From NCBI RefSeq assembly GCF_008704655.1, contig NZ_CP023688.1, forward strand, positions 9,179,001-9,243,000: a stretch of DNA of 64,000 bases, given 5' to 3'. Under the pieces are notes generated by a model. It was not told the origin of the DNA. It ran no database searches and saw only the letters and a list, made by a program, of their open reading frames with translations. This DNA is from Streptomyces rimosus. Lineage in GTDB: Bacteria; Actinomycetota; Actinomycetes; Streptomycetales; Streptomycetaceae. Position 1 is the stretch's first letter. The number at the start of each line of letters is the position of its first letter. The position numbers were made by a program, and so were the translations under genes. Shown here piece by piece: positions 54,287 to 63,092 of the stretch.

Positions 54287-54789
54287 GGGGACGGTCCTTT
54301 CGCTCGGTTCGACGGCCGTGCCGCACACCGGTGCCTTGTGGCGCGCGTTCTGTCGTGCCGTTCACGTGATCTGTGCGCAGTGCCCCGCGATCTGACGCAT
54401 TGTTCCCTCTTTTGGGTGGTACGCCGGGTGGTACGCCCGGGGCTGCGTAGCTGTGAGCCGCACCAGGCGGTCGTCTTACCCATGTACGGGGCCGGGCTGG
54501 AGGCGGGTAGGTCAGCGACCGTCGTCCCGGGTGAGGCTGGGCCCGTACGGGCTCCGCCGATCGTGTGGATGCCGGTGCGGTCTCAGCAGAAGGGGGGCGG
54601 GTGCTGGTGCATCGGGTCCGTTGGCTCGGGGCGGCGTTACTCCAGCTGATGGTCATCTTCTACAAGAGCATCGACGTCACCGGCTATCGGCCCTGCTCAA
54701 CCTACGTGGCCGCCACCGCCGTACTGCCCGTCGATGAGCCCCTGCAAGCGGTACAGTCCCGGCGAGCCGATCGGAGCCGGGGGGAAAGA
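54287..54789. other. 503-bp intergenic region
   Basis: No supported gene. It holds direct duplications such as GGTGGTACGCC (about 54415 and 54428) and a run of GC-rich sequence. It separates the lipase gene from the membrane coiled-coil operon. Confidence 0.4.
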
Positions 54790-55380
54790 TTGAACAGCTC
54801 AATCAGTCAGGTCGTGATCGCGATACTGGGCATCGGTGGGACGCTCGCAGCCGCCGTGATCACACAGCGCGGTGCCGACCGGGCCAGGACCCGCGAGCTG
54901 GAGCATACGAGGCAACTCCAGCGAGAAGAACGCGAATACGCCGCCCATGAGGCGCAGATGGAACAGCGGCGCACCTGTTATGCCGCTCTCAGCGCCGGTA
55001 CCCGCGACTTGGCCAACGTGATGGCGAAAGTCCTGCACGCCTTGGAGAAAGGCGAGCTGACCGAGGAACTGCGGTCGGACCTGGACCGGGCACGCCGCGA
55101 CCACCGTTTGCGGCACGCCGAGGCCCAGATGATCCTGCCTGACGGCGTGGCCCGAGCCGCCAGTACGGCGAATCGTTACCTCGGCGACCTGTACGGCCTG
55201 TTGATGCGCCCCCATGGGAACACCGCCCGCGACGGAGAAAGCCTGGAAGCCGCCCGGGAGGGCTTGGACAAGCTGTGGGACCCCCTATGGGCCATGCGTC
55301 ACGTCATGCGTGTCGACCTGGGTATCACGGCCCCCGACCAGGACCAGCGCCAGGGGGAGGCGGACCGTTGCCAGGCCTGA
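54790..55380 (+). CDS. Membrane-anchored coiled-coil protein, first gene of an overlapping pair
   Basis: A 196-residue protein. TTG at 54790 follows GGGGAAAGA. One transmembrane helix (VVIAILGIGGTLAAAVI, residues 8-24) is followed by a long charged helix with heptad-like pattern (RTRELEHTRQLQREEREYAA, 32-60), then two or three soluble helices. No known domain. The next gene starts 13 bp before this one ends, so the two proteins are made together. The gene at 30204 has the same layout. Confidence 0.7.
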   Translation: MNSSISQVVIAILGIGGTLAAAVITQRGADRARTRELEHTRQLQREEREYAAHEAQMEQRRTCYAALSAGTRDLANVMAKVLHALEKGELTEELRSDLDRARRDHRLRHAEAQMILPDGVARAASTANRYLGDLYGLLMRPHGNTARDGESLEAAREGLDKLWDPLWAMRHVMRVDLGITAPDQDQRQGEADRCQA

Positions 55381-55994
55381 TGGAATTGGCGTACACCACG
55401 GCCGGCGGTGTGGTAGGTGCCGCGGTGACCGCCTACATCTCCAGGAATCACGAGCGTCGTCAACTTCGTTCCGCTGTGATGGACCAGCTTCAACGCGTGT
55501 GGCTGGTCCGTGCCGGGGTGTGTGACATCGTGCCGCGCCGCACCGGACGCCCCGCCGCGTACATGGGGGGCGGTCAGCTGTCGGCCACAGGCGAGCTCGG
55601 GTTTTCGGCAGTGCTGGAGGACGGCAGCGATGCGGAGCGTACGCTGCGCGAAGCCGTCGCGGGTCTCGTGGTGGCGTCGCTCTCAGCCGGCATACCGCGC
55701 AGGGTTCTGGACTTCGCGGGAGGCGGCGAGGAGCGTGCCCTGCAGTGCGAGGTGATCCGGCTCGCGGACCAGCGCGTCGGCGGGATACTGGGCGAGTCGC
55801 TCGAAGAGCTGATGACCGCATGTGCCGAGTACCGGGAGGCGACGGCCCAGCTTCTGCTCCAGGCGCTGTGGCACCCGTGGCAGGTCAGATGGCGCATGAC
55901 CGTACGTATCCGTGCACTCCGCACAGAGGTGGAGGCGCTGCATCGCAAGCAACAGGCGGCCGTAACGCTCCTGGCCCGAGCAGCGCAGCGGTAG
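55368..55994 (+). CDS. Membrane-anchored helical protein, second gene of the pair
   Basis: A 208-residue protein. TTG at 55368 follows GGGAGG by 8 nt; an ATG at 55380 is an alternative. One N-terminal hydrophobic helix (YTTAGGVVGAAVTAYI) is followed by an Arg-rich helix (NHERRQLRSAVMDQLQRVW) and long amphipathic helices to the C-terminal coiled coil (RALRTEVEALHRKQQAAVTL). It overlaps the preceding gene by 13 bp. No family is recognised. A complex with its partner is inferred. Confidence 0.7.
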   Translation: MPGLMELAYTTAGGVVGAAVTAYISRNHERRQLRSAVMDQLQRVWLVRAGVCDIVPRRTGRPAAYMGGGQLSATGELGFSAVLEDGSDAERTLREAVAGLVVASLSAGIPRRVLDFAGGGEERALQCEVIRLADQRVGGILGESLEELMTACAEYREATAQLLLQALWHPWQVRWRMTVRIRALRTEVEALHRKQQAAVTLLARAAQR

Positions 55995-56069
55995 CTGTGC
56001 GCCAGTGGCCCCGGAGAGAGTAGGTGACGTCCCGAGGAATCAACGGCACCAACTGTCTCGGGGGGCGAA

Positions 56070-56250
56070 ATGGGCTGCAGCGCCACCGTTCGTACGGCCC
56101 GCCCCTGCTCCGGTTCGGACGCTACCGACGAAGACTCGGTCCCCGACCCGAACGCCAGCGGCGGAATGACCACCAGCATTGTGCTGAGGAACAAGAGCAA
56201 CCACCTGCAAGTACGGCGGCTTTCCCGGCGTCGCCCGCGCTGCCGAGCCC
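56070..56250 (+). pseudogene. Collapsed copy of the DUF4232 lipoprotein gene
   Basis: MGCSATVRTARPCSGSDATD and then EDSVPDPNASGGMTTSIVL, RNKSNH line up with three separated parts of the lipoprotein at 32790-33485 (MSSSATARTA, ACSGSDA, EDAVPDPNASGGTTTSIVLT). The parts between are deleted, and after RNKSNH a frameshift yields TCKYGGFPGV in another frame. The ribosome site GGGGGGCGAA remains. The copy is a decayed paralog. Confidence 0.8.
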
Positions 56251-56567
56251 GAACGGTCGGGGCGAAGGACCTGCGCACACCGCGAGCGCCTGGCTCCTCT
56301 AGGCGGGAATTGCGTAATGCGCTACGTAGATCGCGCCCGAACAGCGCTGTGAGGCCGTCCTCGCATTTAACGTCGACGGCGTAAGCCGAGAACAGCTCTG
56401 GGCGGGGCCGGCTCAGAGATTGAAGGGTGAACAAGGAGGTGACGGCGGCGAGAGGTACCCGGAGGCCCGTCCCGACTTCTAGGTCGTCCGGATCCACCAC
56501 CCCTGACCGGTCTCTCGTAACGGCTGGCAGTGCCTGCGGGGCACCTGCAATTCGAAAGGAATGCTGG

Positions 56568-57161
56568 ATGAAGATGCGCCGCGCTCTGACGGCCGCCGCA
56601 GCGGCCGCCGCCCTGCTCCCCATGGCGATGGCCGCTGCGCCCGCCTCCCAGGCAGCCCCTGCCGCGGACCTGTCGAAGTGTTCCGACGTAGGGGATCCCA
56701 ACGGTGGAAACGCCTTCGAGGGCCGCTCGTTCGGCGTACCCGCCTCGATCACTCTTGGCGCGGACTGGACGACCTACACCGCCACACTCACCAACGCCTC
56801 GGCGAAGGAAATGAAGTCGTTCGAACTCAGTGGCAAGGTGCTCAGTTATGTCTACAACGAGGGCGAGCTCGACCTGAGCCCGTACAGCGATCTGCAGTAC
56901 TGGGACACCACGCAACACGACTGGAAGACGCTGAAGGACGCCAACGGAAAACCCCGCGGCACCATACCCGCCCCGAAGACGCTGAAGCCCCGCGAGTCCG
57001 TCCACGTGAAACTGCGGTTCAGGGTGCACAAAGACCTGCCCATGGACCATGCGTACGACGCGTTCACCGGTATCACCGGCAGCTTCGTCAGCCGCTACAA
57101 CGGCACGGACTGCACGGTCAACAGCGATGCCGGCGGCAGCTTCTACCCCCGCGAGGGCTGA
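56568..57161 (+). CDS. Secreted protein of unknown function
   Basis: A 197-residue exported protein. The signal peptide covers about 1-30 (SQA-AP). The mature part is beta-rich (WTTYTATLTNASAKEMKSFE, SLHVKLRFRVHKDLPMDH) with two Cys (KCSDVG, GTDCTVN) that probably pair. AAAGGA precedes the ATG at 56568. It resembles small Streptomyces extracellular proteins with an immunoglobulin-like fold; no family is named with confidence. Confidence 0.72.
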   Translation: MKMRRALTAAAAAAALLPMAMAAAPASQAAPAADLSKCSDVGDPNGGNAFEGRSFGVPASITLGADWTTYTATLTNASAKEMKSFELSGKVLSYVYNEGELDLSPYSDLQYWDTTQHDWKTLKDANGKPRGTIPAPKTLKPRESVHVKLRFRVHKDLPMDHAYDAFTGITGSFVSRYNGTDCTVNSDAGGSFYPREG

Positions 57162-57487
57162 GACCCGCGGGGAGGGCTGCCGCGGAAACGGCCCGACAGT
57201 GGCAGTTCTCGAAGACCTCCGCCGTGGTGAAGACATTTACGCTCACCACACCGGAGATCTTCGTGTTTCACCGCCAGTGACCACGGCTCAGGCACACGGC
57301 GAATGGCAGGTGGAGATCGCCGAGGGACGTGGACGTGAACGGCGACCCCGCGGGCGAGGTCGAATTGCCCCCGGCTTCATCGGATTCAGCGCCTGGCCGT
57401 CGCCGATCGCGACCACCTGGTGAATTACCTTCACAATTAGCTAGGTTGCCCTCGTCTCATCCGATTCTCACAGGGGGAGTGGCAGCC
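57162..57487. other. 326-bp intergenic region
   Basis: No convincing gene. A reading frame through 57200-57420 gives fragments such as DVNGDPAGEVELPP that look like a broken C-terminal part of a beta-lactamase-like or secreted protein, but the evidence is too weak to name it. Confidence 0.35.
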
Positions 57488-58432
57488 ATGCGGAACCAGC
57501 ACAAGACCTTCCAGGCGATCGAGGTCGGTGACGGCGGCGACGGGCGGTGGGCCGCCCATGCCCGGACCCTGTGGCAGGACATGGAGGGACTGCTGACCGA
57601 GGAGGGCCGGACTCCGGAGGGCGCGGACCGTGTTCGCGCGCTGTTCCGTACGCACATGCCGGAACTGATGCCGGTTCTGGACCGCCTGGCCGTCCAACTC
57701 GACCGGCCCGAGGCCCGAGCCTTTCTCACCCATGCGGCACTGCGGCCGTTCTCCCCGGCCTGCACCCAGATCGGCCGGAACGGCACTCTGCTGCGCAACT
57801 ACGACTTCCCGCCCGATCAGTGTGAGGGCACCATCGTCTCCTCCTGCTTCCTGCGCCCCGTGATCGGGATGCAGGACGTGCTGTGGGGGTTGCTGGACGG
57901 GATGAACGACGCTGGTCTCGCGGTCTCGCTCACCTTCGGCGGACGTTCCGTCTACGGACGTGGCTTCGCCATTCTCATCGTGGTGCGCTACCTGCTGGAG
58001 ACGTGCGACACCGTCGATGAGGCGGTCGGCAGGCTGCGGTCCCTGCCGGTCGCCGTCCCGCAGAACCTCACCCTTGTCGATGCCGCGAAGGCGGTGACGG
58101 TGTTCGTGGGGCCGGATATGTCGCCGACGGTGGCGCCGGATGCCTGCGCCGCCAATCACCAGCATCTGCCGGTGACCGACGAGCAGGAGCGGGCCTCGCG
58201 GACGCAGGAGCGGTTGCGCGCCATTCGCGCCGCGGGTGCGGACGTGGCGGCGATGCTGAAGCCGCCGTTGTATCGATCCGTCGACGAGCAGGGGGTGGGA
58301 ACGCTCTACACGGCCCGCTACCGCCCCGTCGAGGGCCGAGTGACGTACTACTGGCCCGGTGAGTCCTGGCAACAGTCCTTCGGTGACTTCGTACCCGGAT
58401 CCCGCACCGTGACCTTGAACCGGGCCAGTTGA
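57488..58432 (+). CDS. C45-type autoproteolytic acyltransferase/amidohydrolase
   Basis: A 314-residue protein of the acyl-CoA:6-APA acyltransferase-like Ntn-hydrolase family (C45). The nucleophile Cys92 lies in SPACTQIGRNG, in the position where these precursors self-cleave to free the Cys as N-terminal residue. LLRNYDFPPDQ and MNDAGLAVSLTFGGR are the typical segments that follow. It hydrolyses or transfers acyl groups on amides; the natural substrate is unknown. GGGGGAG lies about 10 nt before the ATG. Confidence 0.85.
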   Translation: MRNQHKTFQAIEVGDGGDGRWAAHARTLWQDMEGLLTEEGRTPEGADRVRALFRTHMPELMPVLDRLAVQLDRPEARAFLTHAALRPFSPACTQIGRNGTLLRNYDFPPDQCEGTIVSSCFLRPVIGMQDVLWGLLDGMNDAGLAVSLTFGGRSVYGRGFAILIVVRYLLETCDTVDEAVGRLRSLPVAVPQNLTLVDAAKAVTVFVGPDMSPTVAPDACAANHQHLPVTDEQERASRTQERLRAIRAAGADVAAMLKPPLYRSVDEQGVGTLYTARYRPVEGRVTYYWPGESWQQSFGDFVPGSRTVTLNRAS

Positions 58433-58439
58433 GAGGCTT

Positions 58440-58584
58440 CCGGACTCCTGCTCGGCCGGTCGACCGGATACGTAAGGACATCCTCGCCTCCAGCGACCCC
58501 GTCGGCACGATCGCCTACCGATGGGGCATCTCGCACCTCAACCGCTACGCCGAACGGCCCCCCACGACCGCGCCCCGCAAGTAG
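58440..58584 (+). pseudogene. C-terminal fragment of an AraC-type regulator
   Basis: The frame RIRKDILASSDPVGTIAYRW and GISHLNRYAERPP resembles the second HTH region of AraC proteins (DIL...TIAxRWGF...H...). Nothing before it encodes the rest of the protein. It is a remnant directly after the C45 gene. Confidence 0.55.
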
Positions 58585-58618
58585 CCCGGCGCCAGCGGCA
58601 TGGCAGCATTTCTCATAA

Positions 58619-58653
58619 CGAGTGTTGTGTGAATTCGCACGGCTCGATACGGT
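58619..58653 (+). promoter_or_regulatory. Promoter of the amine oxidase gene with TetR half-site
   Basis: GTGTTGTGT overlaps the -35 TTGTGT (58625-58630), and TACGGT (58648-58653) is the -10, 17 bp apart. The segment GGCTCG-A-TACGGTGC is almost identical to the promoter before the dioxygenase gene. The predicted transcription start is about 26 nt upstream of the coding region. Confidence 0.7.
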
Positions 58654-58685
58654 GCCGCCATCCGCTGTACTCAGGACGGAGAGCC

Positions 58686-59987
58686 GTGATCAACATGTAC
58701 GACGTCGCAGTGGTCGGAGCCGGCTTCGCCGGTGTGGTCGCAGCGCGCGATCTCAGCGCCGAGGGCTACTCGGTGGTGCTGTGTGAAGCGCGCGACAGGA
58801 TCGGAGGCCGGACCTACACGGGTGAGGCGTTCGGTCGCTCGGTGGAGTTCGGTGGTGCGTACGCGCACTGGACCCAGCCGCACATCTGGCGCGAACTGAC
58901 GCGTTACGGGATGGGCCTGTCCGCGCCGATGGAGGCCGAGAGGGTGCACTGGCTCGCCGACGGCACCGTGCATTCGGGTACGGCGGCCGAGTACGCGAGC
59001 CTCTGCGGCCCGCTGATCGCCCGTTACCTGCACGACGCGCGGGCCCGGTTCCCGCAGCCGTTCGACCTTGCCGCCGCCGACACCGGCGCGATCGAGAAGG
59101 AGACGCTGGGGGACCGGCTCGACGCGCTGAACCTGTCCGCGTACGACCGGGACGTGCTCGACGGCATGCTGGCGTCGTTGGTCCACTCCTACAGCGAGCA
59201 GGGCATCGCCCAGTTCCTCCTGTGGGCCGCGACCACCTTCGGCGACTGGGGCGCGTTCCTCGAAACCGCCGGAGCCTGGCCCATCGCGGGCGGAACCAAG
59301 CGGCTGCTCGACGCCATCGCCGGTGAGTCGAAGGCCGAGCTTCGCCTGTCCACGCCGGTGACGGCGATCGAGGATGACGGGGCCGGGGTCACCGTGACCA
59401 CCCGGGAGGGTGACCGCGTCCGGGCGCGGTATGCCGTCGTCGCACTCCCGCTCAACACTTTGGGCGACGTGGCCATCACCCCTGCGGTGGCTCAGCCGGT
59501 GCGTACCATGATCGAGCAGAAGCACCCGGTGAAGGCGCTCAAGCTCTGGGTGCGGGTCCGGGGCGAGATAGCGCCCTTCGCCGCCGGGGCTCCGGTCGGC
59601 AAGCACCCCGTCAACGCCGCCAGGACGGAATACCACCACGACGGGGACACCCTCGTCATGTGCTTCTGCTCCGACGCCTCGGCGATCGACGGCGATGACC
59701 GCGCGGCGGTGCAACGCGCCCTGCGGGCCTTCGTCCCCGGCATCGAAGTGGTCGACACCGCCTGCCATGACTGGGTGTCGGATCCGTTCTCACAGGGCGC
59801 CTGGGCGCATCACCGGCCAGGGAACCTGACCCAAGCCGTGCCCCTGATGCGTGAGTCCCACGGACGCATCCGCTTCGCCGGCGGTGACATCGCGGCGATC
59901 GGCGTCGGCGGCATCGACGGTGCCATCGAGACCGGAGCCCAGGCGGCCCGGGGAATTGCTCGGGCTCTGGCCGGTGACGGCGCTTGA
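58686..59987 (+). CDS. Flavin monoamine oxidase-like enzyme
   Basis: A 433-residue FAD-dependent amine oxidase. The Rossmann motif VAVVGAGFAGVVAARDLS is at residues 6-23 of the GTG start. RDRIGGRTYTGEAFGRSVEFGGAY is the second FAD segment, and RIRFAGGDIAAIGVGGIDGAIETGAQAA at the C terminus completes the domain. GTG at 58686 (close GGAG) or ATG at 58695 may start it. It oxidises primary or secondary amines to imines and H2O2. It shares its promoter segment with the PhyH/RidA gene pair. Confidence 0.9.
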   Translation: MINMYDVAVVGAGFAGVVAARDLSAEGYSVVLCEARDRIGGRTYTGEAFGRSVEFGGAYAHWTQPHIWRELTRYGMGLSAPMEAERVHWLADGTVHSGTAAEYASLCGPLIARYLHDARARFPQPFDLAAADTGAIEKETLGDRLDALNLSAYDRDVLDGMLASLVHSYSEQGIAQFLLWAATTFGDWGAFLETAGAWPIAGGTKRLLDAIAGESKAELRLSTPVTAIEDDGAGVTVTTREGDRVRARYAVVALPLNTLGDVAITPAVAQPVRTMIEQKHPVKALKLWVRVRGEIAPFAAGAPVGKHPVNAARTEYHHDGDTLVMCFCSDASAIDGDDRAAVQRALRAFVPGIEVVDTACHDWVSDPFSQGAWAHHRPGNLTQAVPLMRESHGRIRFAGGDIAAIGVGGIDGAIETGAQAARGIARALAGDGA

Positions 59988-60031
59988 CCGTACCCGTTCG
60001 AGCGGCCAGGGGTGGGCCGCGGCCGACCGGC

Positions 60032-60068
60032 GCCGGCCATCCGCCCCTCCGTACGGCGGATGGCCGGC
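60032..60068. terminator. Bidirectional terminator between the amine oxidase and TetR genes
   Basis: A perfect 14-bp stem, GCCGGCCATCCGCC (60032-60045) with GGCGGATGGCCGGC (60055-60068), and a 9-nt loop. It lies between the 3' ends of two convergent genes. Confidence 0.82.
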
Positions 60069-60082
60069 ATCAAGCTCGTCGC

Positions 60083-60754
60083 TTACGAGTCGGCCGCGCG
60101 GCGGGCGCCCGGAGGCGGGGCGATCAAGGTGATGGCGGCATCGAGGAGGGCCTGGACCCGGCCCGGTGTGAACCTCTTGGGCTCGATGGGGAACATCATC
60201 ATCCAGCCGTCGCCGATGGCGCCGATTTGGTCGGCGAGCAGGTCGGCGGGGATGTCGTCGCGGATGGTCCCCTGGGCCTGTCCGGCCGAGAGGAGCGAGG
60301 CCAGCGCGCTGCGGTGCCGGGCGTAGCGCCGCTCGATGACGGCGGCGAAAGCCGGTTCGTACCGTGCGTGGACGAGCAGCTGGGACATCACGGGCCAGAA
60401 CTCGGGATCGTCCGTGGTACGGAGCAGCCACCGTTCAAGGATCGCCCGGATGTCGGGCTGGTCCCGGCCGGCCGCGAGCATGGCGTCGAAGCCGTCGAAC
60501 CGGCTCTCGGCCAACGCGGTGACCAGTTCCTCCTTGTTCGCGAAGTAGTACGTCACCGCTCCGGTCGTGCACCCCGCGCGGTGGGCCACCTTGCGCAGCG
60601 AGGTGTTGGCGTAGCCCTCCTGCGCGATCACCGAGGCCGCCGCCTTGAGCAGCTCGGCCCGTTTCGCCGCGCGGTCGCCTGCCGGGCGGCCGCGCCGCGC
60701 GGCAGGCCCGGTTCCGGCATCGTTGTTCGCTGGTCGGGTCGGGTTGTCGGACAC
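60083..60754 (-). CDS. TetR-family transcriptional regulator
   Basis: A 223-residue TetR repressor. The HTH is KRAELLKAAASVIAQEGYAN and TSLRKVAHRAGCTTGAVTYYF (residues about 30-75). The ligand domain follows. The GTG at 60754 or the GTG at 60772 may start it; the former is favoured because relatives begin near SDNPTRP. It reads toward the amine oxidase gene, and its operator lies between it and the divergent dioxygenase gene. It probably represses both this gene pair and the amine oxidase gene. Confidence 0.86.
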   Translation of the reverse strand: MSDNPTRPANNDAGTGPAARRGRPAGDRAAKRAELLKAAASVIAQEGYANTSLRKVAHRAGCTTGAVTYYFANKEELVTALAESRFDGFDAMLAAGRDQPDIRAILERWLLRTTDDPEFWPVMSQLLVHARYEPAFAAVIERRYARHRSALASLLSAGQAQGTIRDDIPADLLADQIGAIGDGWMMMFPIEPKRFTPGRVQALLDAAITLIAPPPGARRAADS

Positions 60755-60768
60755 CCTGTGATTCTGCC

Positions 60769-60795
60769 ACACAATTAACGTAACAACTGTTGTGT
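60769..60795. promoter_or_regulatory. TetR operator in the dioxygenase/tetR promoter region
   Basis: ACACAA (60769-60774) and TTGTGT (60790-60795) form an outer inverted repeat, and ACAAC-T-GTTGT (60783-60793) a perfect inner palindrome. TTGTGT is also the -35 element of the dioxygenase promoter, with TACGGT (-10) at 60814-60819. Binding would block transcription. Confidence 0.78.
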
Positions 60796-60852
60796 AAAAC
60801 GCTGAGGGCTCGCTACGGTGCTGCCACCACCTGACCTACGGGAGGAACACCC

Positions 60853-61683
60853 ATGCAGGAGTCAGTGAGGGAAGCATTTCGCAACGACGGCGCCGTCCTC
60901 ATGAAGGGCTGCCTCGACGCAGCGCAGTTGGCGCAGTGCCGGGAGGCGTACGACTGGGCCGTTGAACACCCCGGGCCCAACGCGTCGCGCATGTTCCACG
61001 GGACCGAGCAGCAGTCGCACGTCGACAACGCCAACCCGCTCGCCAAGCCCCGGCTGGACGCGATGGTCCCGGCGCTGCCGTTCGGCCGGCTGTTCGCCGA
61101 TCTGTGGGGCTCGCGGCACGTGTGGTACTTCGCCGAGGAGATATTCCTCAAGGCCGGCGGACGAGGTGCCCGTACGGCGTGGCACCAGGACACCGCGTAC
61201 CTGCCCTGGGCCGGTGATCACTGGGCGAATGCGTGGATCAGCTTCCAGGCACTCCCGAAAGCGAACTCGCTGGAAATCATCCGCGGTTCCCGCCACGGCA
61301 CCCAGTACGACGGGGCCACTTTCGCCAACCCCGACGACCCGACCGAACCCCTCCACGGCGGTGGCGAACTGCCGCGCCTGCCGGACATCGACGCCGAACT
61401 CGCGCGCGACCCCGACGCCTATGACGTGCTTTCCTGGGCGACCGAACCGGGTGATGTCGTTGTGCTGCATCCCCGCGCGTTGCATGGCGGCGCGCATGTC
61501 GATGCCGCGTGCCCGGAGCGCCACACGCTGGTGTTGCGTTTCTTCGGTGACGACGCGACGTTCCGTCCTCTCCCGGAGGAGAACAAGCACTTCGCGCGGA
61601 ACGGCGTTCTCTTTGTGGAGGAGATGGCGAAGCTGAACGCAGGCGACCCGTTCCGCTCGCCCGTATTCCGTCAGCTCGTCTGA
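60853..61683 (+). CDS. Phytanoyl-CoA dioxygenase (PhyH)-family protein
   Basis: A 276-residue Fe(II)/2-oxoglutarate dioxygenase. The metal-binding HxD is WHQDTAYLPW (about residue 115), and the distal His/Arg are in LHPRALHGGAHVD and LVLRFFGDD. GGGAGGAA precedes the ATG. It hydroxylates small molecules; the substrate is unknown. It is co-transcribed with RidA, 26 bp downstream. Confidence 0.88.
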   Translation: MQESVREAFRNDGAVLMKGCLDAAQLAQCREAYDWAVEHPGPNASRMFHGTEQQSHVDNANPLAKPRLDAMVPALPFGRLFADLWGSRHVWYFAEEIFLKAGGRGARTAWHQDTAYLPWAGDHWANAWISFQALPKANSLEIIRGSRHGTQYDGATFANPDDPTEPLHGGGELPRLPDIDAELARDPDAYDVLSWATEPGDVVVLHPRALHGGAHVDAACPERHTLVLRFFGDDATFRPLPEENKHFARNGVLFVEEMAKLNAGDPFRSPVFRQLV

Positions 61684-61709
61684 CCGGGCCCGCGATGAGG
61701 TCTCACGGA

Positions 61710-62126
61710 ATGACACGCCGGTCGGTCAACCCGCCTCCCACCGGAATGCTGTACGACAGGCTGCACTTCTCGCAGGCGACCCGCGTCGGCGACACGATCT
61801 GGGTATCGGGCCAGGTCGGGATCGACGTCTCCACGATGACGCCGGCCGACGGAATGGACGCCCAGGCCCGGCTGGCCTTCGAAGGCGTACGGGCTGCCCT
61901 GGAAGCCGGGGGAGCGGGCCTGCAGGACATTGTCGAGCTCACCACGTTCCATACCGACCTGCGCGGCGACATGGACGCCTTCAGCCGGGTCAAGGACGAG
62001 TACATTGCCGCCCCTTACCCCTCGTGGACCGCGGTCGGAGTGGAGCAGCTGGCTCTTCCCGAATTGCTGGTGGAGATACGTGCTGTTGCTGTGGTGGGTT
62101 GCGGCGATCACGTCGATGGGAGTTAG
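61710..62126 (+). CDS. RidA-family reactive imine/enamine deaminase
   Basis: A 138-residue RidA-like protein. The Arg/Glu active-site region is recognisable (GDTIWVSGQVGID, LTTFHTDLRGDM, WTAVGVEQLALPELLVEIRAVA). It removes imine/enamine intermediates, such as those formed by amine oxidases or pyridoxal enzymes. GAGGT lies 8 nt before the ATG at 61710. It follows the PhyH-type dioxygenase in the same operon. Confidence 0.87.
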   Translation: MTRRSVNPPPTGMLYDRLHFSQATRVGDTIWVSGQVGIDVSTMTPADGMDAQARLAFEGVRAALEAGGAGLQDIVELTTFHTDLRGDMDAFSRVKDEYIAAPYPSWTAVGVEQLALPELLVEIRAVAVVGCGDHVDGS

Positions 62127-62426
62127 TACGGGCGTTCACCGGCCGGCTGAGGAGTGGGTGGGCGGTCGTTGCGGAAGTCGTTGGCTTCGCCGCTGTTCCT
62201 TCGGGCAAGGCCTCGGCAAGTGTTCGATGCCGCCCGCGCCGCGCCACCGCGTGGTGCGGGCGGCGCGGTGTGGGATATCTGCCGGGTGCCTGGGCCCCTG
62301 TTCGGATCATAAACGAGACACGCTCTCCATGCTGCCGCCCAGGAACCGGAGTCACCCCATAAGATCAGCTGCGACCTTTCCATTCAGCGCCCCCGTCATA
62401 CGGCGACCGGCCAGAAAGGCTCGTCC
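62127..62426 (+). other. 300-bp intergenic region with a GC-rich hairpin
   Basis: No gene is seen. A 9-bp stem GCCGCCCGC (62229-62237) with GCGGGCGGC (62256-62264), extendable to 12 bp, may terminate the dioxygenase/RidA transcript. A ribosome site for the DUF1345 gene lies at its end. Confidence 0.45.
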
Positions 62427-63092
62427 GTGCATCGCTGGCTTTCCGAAGGGCGCCGCTCGGCGGTAAGCCTGGCCATCGCGGCCTGCGCGGCAGTAATCCT
62501 TCCCATGGACAGCGTGGTGCGGATTTCGACAGCGGATGTCGGCGTACTCGTATTCTTCGCCTACCTGCTTCCCTACCTCGCGCTCACCCTGACAGCCTTC
62601 TTGGGTTCCACTCCGGAACAGGTCCGCTCGTGGGCACATCGTGAAGCTCGTGGCACGTTCATGCAGCGCTATGTCATCGGCACCGCACCCGGGCCCGGGG
62701 CGTCCCTCTTCATCGCGGCTGCCGCGCTGGTGGTGGCGGTGCTGTGGCTTCCCGGCCACCTCAGCACCACCTTCTCCGCGCTCCCGCGCACGCTGGTGGC
62801 TCTCGCTCTCGTGATCGTGGCCTGGGTCTGCGTGGTGGTGGCTTTCGCGGTCACCTTCCAGGCCGACAACCTCGTAGAGAACGAGCAGGCTCTCGACTTT
62901 CCCGGCGAGGATTCGCCGGCCTGGGCCGACTACGTCTATTTCGCATTGGCGGCGATGACGACGTTCGGCACCACCGACGTCAATGTGACCTCTCGGGATA
63001 TGCGACGGACCGTGGCGGCGAACACGGTCATCGCCTTTGTCTTCAACACCGTTACGGTCGCGAGTCTGGTGTCCGCGCTGGGGCACCGCTGA
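62427..63092 (+). CDS. DUF1345 membrane protein
   Basis: A 221-residue integral membrane protein with about five or six helices, including the DUF1345 core [20 protein letters not shown] and [23 protein letters not shown] at 62427 follows AAAGG. The family is of unknown function; a role in stress or ion/potential control has been suggested only loosely. It stands alone between RidA and the oxidoreductase gene. Confidence 0.85.
   Translation: MHRWLSEGRRSAVSLAIAACAAVILPMDSVVRISTADVGVLVFFAYLLPYLALTLTAFLGSTPEQVRSWAHREARGTFMQRYVIGTAPGPGASLFIAAAALVVAVLWLPGHLSTTFSALPRTLVALALVIVAWVCVVVAFAVTFQADNLVENEQALDFPGEDSPAWADYVYFALAAMTTFGTTDVNVTSRDMRRTVAANTVIAFVFNTVTVASLVSALGHR

Noticed and set aside
53454..54656. 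A 400-residue minus-strand frame overlapping the lipase gene
   Set aside because: It is the alternative frame of the lipase region, rich in Arg and His, without the GHSLGG motif; the 53462-54286 frame has it.
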